This document shows positions 58,586-64,000 of a stretch of 64,000 bases of DNA, piece by piece (positions within the stretch are counted from its first letter, which is position 1; the number at the start of each line of letters is the position of its first letter). The translations under genes and the position numbers were made by a program. The notes beneath the pieces were generated by a model. That model ran no database searches. It saw only the letters and a list, made by a program, of their open reading frames with translations, and was not told where the DNA came from. The DNA is from Leptobrachium leishanense (lineage: Eukaryota > Chordata > Amphibia > Anura > Megophryidae), in contig CM019067.1 of the NCBI GenBank assembly GCA_009667805.1, positions 161,033,049 through 161,097,048 on the forward strand, read 5' to 3'.

Positions 58586-59488
58586 CAGGGTTATCCAAAG
58601 AGATCCGAATTGCTTGAGAAAGGTAACTGAACGCTGAAAATCAGCGTTCGGTTGCCTTTCCTGGCCATTCGGCTATCCAGAGAGCAGGCAATTCGCCAAA
58701 TCCTGGCGAATTTCCTCCACATACGGTGCCTGTTCTGTGCCTGTTCGAGGGCAGTGAAATCCTCATAAAAAAGCACTGCTTCGGCTATTCAGAGAACACA
58801 AACCAGCAGTGAAAGGTTCCCCTAATGCCCTGCCATTCGGTGGTTTAATTCGGCAAATTTATTCAAGAGAATCCCGTAGACTTCAATGTTAAAAATATTC
58901 CCGATTTAATTCAATATCTAATAAACCATTCATTGTAAAATTCTGCAGCAAAGAGTCTCTTTATTTATAGATTTTTTAGGATACTTTACGCATTTTTCAG
59001 ATTTTTTTAAAAATTTTTTTTTTAGGTTTACTTATTTTTTCTGTAACAGCCCTCTTTATTATCATTCCCTGGACCTCCTGTGTCAATTTCAGACATTTTC
59101 GCTCAGTAGTTTCTTTGCAAACAGTGTTTCATTTTCACAGATTCATACAAATGGTTTTGCTAATTTATTCACTGCCTCCTCTGCGTCTCAGCTGCTTCGG
59201 CTCTGTGTGATTCGGCTCCTGTTCAGCTGCTTCGCTGCGTGTGATCGGCTCCTGCTCGGGTTTTTCTAAGGTTAATCCAGATGTTTTTGCTTGTTTTCGG
59301 CGTGCATTCGGTGGGTTTTGCGGTTAGTTTTCGGTGGGTTTACGGCAGCTTTTCCCTGCAATTCGGGGACCCTGTGGTGCTTGCTGAATATAATAATGAA
59401 TAATGCAATCGGCAAAAGGAACCGAATTGAAGAGAACGAAAAGTCACCGAACGTGCGGTGACTTTTCGAATCTCTTTGGATAACCCTG
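58586..59488. mobile_element. Non-autonomous element with CAGGGTTATCCAAAGAGAT termini
   Basis: Left CAGGGTTATCCAAAGAGAT and right ATCTCTTTGGATAACCCTG are perfect inverted repeats at the tips, flanked by TGA on both sides (58583-58585 and 59489-59491). It includes the AT module shared with the hAT elements (58860-59000) and the TTCGGGGACCCTG block shared with 13330-13710. 903 bp without transposase. A 3-bp duplication points to the PIF/Harbinger type, though TGA is not the usual TWA. Confidence 0.8.
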
Positions 59489-59491
59489 TGA

Positions 59492-60540
59492 GTGCTGTTC
59501 CCCACTTGGTTATCTATATATAGAATATATACACACACTTTGCAGTTAATAGGTACCCTGGAATAATGGCTGATCTGGTAACCCTAGTTCTGTTTCCGTA
59601 GAAGTGTTGATGAGATAATGCTGTTCTGTTACCCCTCACTTGCCCACGGTATCACCTATTCGCTTTATAAAAAGTCTCCTCTGTCCTACTCTAATCCGAT
59701 TTATTGTCCCTATTTATCCGATTCATAATTTCCATTGACAGTCCTTTGCTCCTCTAGAATTACCACTCGACTAGATTCCCCCCCCCCCGTATCCCATCTT
59801 GCTTTACCTCCACGGTTTATTAACACCTTTTCTCACATTAGCCATGCATTGCCAACATCTGATTAATCTACTGTTCAGCTCAGTGTTAGCAAAGCTTTTA
59901 TTAACCAACTTTCTCATTCAATATTAACACCTTAGTATCCACGTTCCTAACATTACCACTTTTATTAACTCCATCAGAGTATGTCCTGATCACCCTCACA
60001 AACCTCTCTTATCCCACATAATTTTACCATCTTCATTAACCCATTCTGACACACTTATTATTAGTCTCATTACTTTGTCTGCAATGTGGATTGTTATTTG
60101 CAACTGCTGCATTTATTGACCCCCCCCATCATTTTTCCCATATCAGTGTTAATTCCCACAAGGGATTCCCTGAGCTTGGTGGCTCACTGTTGGGAGATGG
60201 CGGCTGGCTGAGGTGACAGGTCCATCTCCGTGTAAAGTCAGAGTACACTATCTGTGCTACCCCCCCCCCCGTGCCATCACTTGCTTTGAAGAGTGGGGAG
60301 ATACACATTTTTATTTTTCATTATTACTTTTAATTTATTTTTCACTACAAAAACTGGTTGGGGCACTGCCCCAGTTACCCAGTTCCACCGATTAAAACAA
60401 TTCATTAATATATTACTTGGCTGAAAGGGTAGTTCCAAAGATCTTCAATATATGATTGAGAGCCTCTATCTGCTTATTACTTCATTTAGATTTTCTGTTA
60501 AAGGCAGTCTAAAGTATAAGTCAACTTGAGTAACCATGCA
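59492..60540. other. Pyrimidine-rich stretch, no gene recognised
   Basis: Several homopolymeric C runs (about 59779, 60120 and 60260). Nothing recognised. Confidence 0.35.
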
Positions 60541-60544
60541 CTTC

Positions 60545-60660
60545 CAAAAGCAATAAACGAAAGGGAACTTTTATTTCAGAATCTGCAACTTTTCAGATGA
60601 AATCACCCTTTATCAAGGCTGTGACCTAATTCAAAATAGACTGTCCCTGTCTTCAACTGT
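60545..60660 (-). mobile_element. Hammerhead-element relic, strongly degraded
   Basis: Minus strand: UUGAUAA, A, GGGUGAUUUCAUCU, GAA, AAGUUGC, followed by CUGAAAUAAAAGUUCCC. The order fits the hammerhead elements, but the core, stem II and stem III are all altered. Confidence 0.4.
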
Positions 60661-61094
60661 GCCAGTAAAAGAGAGCAATTAATTGGCATTATCAGCATGA
60701 GCTGATAACCCTTAGAGCCCATAACAAGGGAGCAGTTAAGTCGATATGACCAAGCAGCTGCAGTAGAGCTCAAGTCATAACTGTAGGGTGCTGCTAATCA
60801 ATTCCTGGCAGCAATGCTGCTCATGGGATTGTCTCCTGGAGAACTATGGAATCCATAGAGGTTGCAACAATCCTACACAAGGTCTGCATTAGTTTGCCTT
60901 AGCAGTGCCATGCAGAGATTTGCTGAAGGACACTGGGAACCATTTATTATCAGGTGTCTCCTGCATAGGGCCAGAAGAGTGCTGTATTTTGCATTGAGGG
61001 GAGCACACCTGATGTTTTAAAAAAGTATTTGTTTTATTTTCAAGTGATTTTGCAAAATGCTAAATGTGATGGTAGTCATTCAGGACTCTGGGCA
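60661..61094. other. No gene recognised
   Basis: Nothing recognised. Confidence 0.35.
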
Positions 61095-61282
61095 CGTGAA
61101 GCAAAAACATGTTAAGCATAGGGAGCACAAAGTACAGTAACCTCGTGCTGAAAAGCGCAAGTTACCTATCGCAAACGGATTACTTAAACCGTTTGTGTTT
61201 GAATCGTAATATGCGGTAGACACTGCAGTTAACATTAATGCTCACGCAATTGAACGTTAATGTCAGGAATGTAATGTGGCCC
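61095..61282 (-). mobile_element. Partial MITE, GGGC..ATTACAATC family
   Basis: On the minus strand it starts GGGCCACATTACATTCCTG and is colinear with the left 190 bp of 11586-12292 (ATTAACGTTC..GCGTGAGC, AAACGG/CCGTTTGTG palindrome, TACTTTG..CTCCCTATGCTTAAC). The other end is missing. Confidence 0.65.
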
Positions 61283-61529
61283 TAAGACTTTCAGATTTAA
61301 CAGCACTCATTTTTGTTTATCACAATCAAAATCTATTGTATACATTGTGAAGACAGACACATGTTTGCATGAGTGGATAATACCACACACTAATTTTGTC
61401 CAACTACTTTTGGAGATGAGACACTGGGACCAGTTGTACGCCACTTTTTGCAAGCCTGGTACCTTTTCAGGGGCGGATCCAGGGGGGGCAATGGGGCAAC
61501 CATCCCCGAGAAAATTGACGCCATCGGCC

Positions 61530-61700
61530 ATTTTTCTCCCTGCGAGCGGCCGCCGGCATGCAACTTCGCCGCTCGCCTGGGAACCACCTGACCAGCGCAC
61601 AAGATCGCGGTGTTCACGTGAACTCTGCGATCTCGTGCGCTGGTCAGGTGGTTCCCAGGCGAGCGACCAAGCTGCATGCCGGCGGCCGCTTGTAGGGAGA
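61530..61700. repeat. Long imperfect palindrome inside the hAT MITE
   Basis: GCGAGCGGCCGCCGGCATGC at the left pairs with the GCATGCCGGCGGCCGCT block at the right. The 27-bp arms around GGTTCCCAGGCGAGC / GCTCGCCTGGGAACC and CTGGTCAG continue to a centre near TTCACGTGAA (about 61613-61622). Confidence 0.8.
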
Positions 61701-61761
61701 AATGCGACCAGCGGGTACTCAGAGGCAAGAGTGGAGGGGCCTGGCAGCAGAGGAGGAGAGA

Positions 61762-62092
61762 GCTGGGTGCAAATATATCCATGTGAACTTGGTGCAAATA
61801 TATCCATGTGAGTTGGGGCAAATATATCCATGTGAGCTGGGGGTAAATATATCCATGTGAGCTGGGACAAATATATCCATGTGAGCTAGGGGCAAATATA
61901 TCCGTGTGAGCTGGGGACAAATATATCCACCTATGCTGGGGGCAAATATATCTGTGTGAGCTGGGGACAAATATATCTGTGTGAGCTGGGGCAAATATAT
62001 CCATGTGAGCTTGGGGAAAATATATCCGTGTGAGCTGTGGGCAATATATCCATGTGAGCTGGGGTCAAATATATCCATGTATGAGCCGGGGG
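61762..62092 (+). repeat. 24-25-bp minisatellite
   Basis: About 13 units of CAAATATATCCATGTGAGCT followed by a GGGG-type spacer. Variants swap CATG for CGTG, CTGTG or CACCT. The repeats create long His/Ile/Tyr-rich frames on the minus strand that are not genes. Confidence 0.9.
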
Positions 62093-62297
62093 CCCCTCAT
62101 ATGGAAAGGGTTTGCAGGGCTCATGAGCCACATGAGGACAGACCCTGTACCATGTTCTGGGGAGAGTGAGTGTAATGAGCACAGCTTGCGATTAGGCACG
62201 TCTCTGCCTGTCACTGCGAACCCAACACCAGCTCTTGGCCAAAACTGGTAGAATGCCCCCCCCGAAACCTGTGTCTGGATCTGCCCCTGTACCCTTT

Positions 62298-64000
62298 ACT
62301 ATCAAAAACTTGGAAATTCTCCTAGCTTGTATGTGTGGTAGTGTGCATATGTGTAGGTGTGTGTTGTTGTGCACATGTAGCGGTGTGTCTGTTGAGTGTG
62401 TTTCTGGCTGTAATAGCACAGTCATTGCTTTGAGTTTTGATCAAAACTTTTAGTCATCTGTTCTCCATTTTTCTTGTTTTATGTTGTTGATGTAGATGTG
62501 AGCAAACCACTACTTTATCAGAAACCCAGTAGAATACCTGTTAAAAAAAAGTACTTCTGAAGCACAAATGGGTAGTATGCTCATCATCAAGCCATGTTTC
62601 AGAGCACAAATGGATAGGTGAGATGACAAATCTGGATAAAGTAGCAACTTAACAAGTACACCGATAGAACTATGTAGCAATATATGAAAATGAATGAACT
62701 CAATGAAGAAGGCCCCCTGCTGGCTTACTGGGTATATATTAAGTTACAAAGCACAGTGGTACCAGTACAGTTGATACAAATGTCAGAAGACCAGATTTCT
62801 ATCAATTGCTTGCAAGATGTAACTTCCTAATGTAAATATTCTCGACTATACATGTACATTCCATGCTCTACTTTGTATTATATGTTCCAATATGTGAAGT
62901 AGCCCATTCTAGTGGTAATAGTATTTGATTTTAACGATTTACACCCTGCTGCTAACAATGCTACACATCTTAGTAAATCAAGTTTCAAAATATGTCTATG
63001 ATGCGCAGAACAATATTCCACATACACTGACAAAAGCAGAGCTATTCAAGAATTGTTTCTGCTATCTGAATGTTGGCAGAGATTACATCTGTCTCTTGTT
63101 GAAATTCTGTCAAGTGCCAAGTTTAAATTTCCAAAGGGAGGGGGGGGGGGGGTGGGCAATGTTTTAAATTTGAGCACTATTGAATATGGTGGATATTAAT
63201 CCTCCATATTCCAAGACCGCATTTAGGAATCAGGAATGAGCTGCTAATTCTTGGGGCTCAGATGCCATTCCAAGTTGAGCCACAACTGTCTCATAAATCG
63301 AACCACTAGCACAACTTTTAATGTCTCTTGCAAGGGGTGTGCAGTTTACACACAAAAGCCCACTCCGAATAAGCAATAATGAACATATGCTATGCTTGCT
63401 GGATAAGAGGTCTTGCTTGCATTGTACTTCAGCTTGGCTAGGAACACAAATTTCTCAAATAGCTTCCAAAAAACCCCACTTAATTTATCAAAGCAACTTC
63501 ATTGTGAAAACAGTCCTAGGGTATAGATATGCAGCTCTTATACTAATGTGTGCACATCTCAGTTGGGAAAATGTTAATATTAGTCTTTCAATGATCTATT
63601 GCTCAGAAAAATCATGTGTTAAATATTCTGTTTGAAAGTATGCAAATAATTTTCTTAATTTACATACTGTATATTTTTGATGATGTAGAAATATACCTGA
63701 CATCTGATTATAGCCAATATATGATTATTATTCTTTAAAATAAAATAAAAAAGGGTGAGAATTTCATGTTTCTTCATTTTCCCACTTTCTGGGACTACAT
63801 TTGCTTCCCAGAGGAGACTTTCTGTAGTCTAGTCTCAAAACAAGATCTCTTTCATCTTTAAAACAAAACCCTGAGGTCTTGGTTCATTTGAAAGATAAAT
63901 TTGTCTGTCACATCTTTTCAAAGATAAGGTGCATCAGTCCTTTGAGATACAAATAGGAAGCACTGAAATCTAGAAAAACCATCTAGAAAAATCTGTAAAC
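62298..64000. other. AT-rich stretch, no gene recognised
   Basis: A G-homopolymer run lies at about 63139-63152. The frames present (for example 63321-63635) show no recognisable domain. Confidence 0.35.

Larger units (their letters stand above)
61468..62289. mobile_element. Non-autonomous hAT element with CAGGGGCGGATCC termini, 822 bp
   Basis: Left CAGGGGCGGATCCAG and right CTGGATCTGCCCCTG are inverted with one mismatch. The 8-bp flanks TACCTTTT (61460-61467) and TACCCTTT (62290-62297) agree in 7 of 8 bases. The interior has a long palindrome (about 61530-61700) and a 24-25-bp array. No transposase. A different hAT family from the TAGGGATGAGC elements. Confidence 0.8.

Noticed and set aside
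61390..62078. His/Ile/Tyr-rich repeat protein on the minus strand
   Set aside because: The frames follow the 24-25-bp minisatellite in several phases at once, which is the mark of a tandem repeat and not of coding selection.

Overview
The window looks like repeat-dense vertebrate nuclear DNA, most likely from an amphibian (probably a frog). This is an inference from the repeat mix: CR1-like LINEs ending in ATAGTTACATAGG-type tails, L1 and L2 remnants, TTAA-flanked piggyBac-like elements, Tc1-type DD34E transposons, hAT and PIF/Harbinger-type elements, and Penelope-like retroelements with hammerhead ribozyme motifs. I found no convincing host exon, no tRNA or rRNA gene and no bacterial-style gene organisation. 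Every long open frame I can interpret belongs to a transposable element, and nearly all are broken by stops or frameshifts.

Layout. 1-4105: endonuclease/reverse-transcriptase LINE (+), nearly complete but with three stops and a frameshift, followed by a 27-bp minisatellite and a short piggyBac-like copy. 5.5-8.0 kb: CR1-like LINE (-) split by a 1.6-kb Tc1-type transposon; the empty site can be read exactly. 8.5-15.5 kb: palindromic MITE-like elements, an L2 tail and a solo LTR with a 5-bp target duplication. 15.5-20 kb: AT-rich DNA in which I recognise no gene. 19.6-22.7 kb: Penelope tail piece, hammerhead relics, an inverted-repeat element and piggyBac copy B. 22.75-25.44 kb: non-autonomous hAT element. 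27.1-34.7 kb: L1 remnant carrying a TTAA element and a 6.26-kb hAT element with a perfect 8-bp duplication, a BED-finger transposase gene and long tandem arrays near both ends. 34.8-43.5 kb: piggyBac copies C, D and E, L2 tails and hammerhead-element relics. 44.5-50.9 kb: a four-level nest, in which a Penelope-like element holds a Harbinger-type element, which holds a Tc1-type element, which holds a 2-kb nearly perfect palindrome carrying two mirror-image hammerhead motifs. 51.6-54.8 kb: third hAT element, loaded with piggyBac copy F, two Harbinger MITEs and a fold-back element. 56.4-62.3 kb: further fold-back elements, piggyBac copy G and a hAT element with a 24-25-bp tandem array. The remainder is unrecognised AT-rich sequence.

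Most notable: (1) a set of hammerhead-type motifs sharing one layout (4-bp stem I, CUGANGA plus an extra A, stem II, GAA, a self-complementary 4-6-nt stem III, stem I'), three with an intact core and clear stems; (2) seven copies of a TTAA-flanked element built largely as a chain of hairpins; (3) three related hAT elements, one with a coding region, with target duplications and terminal tandem arrays; (4) several insertions whose empty sites are visible inside the window; (5) an AT-rich module of about 130 bp shared between two different transposon families.
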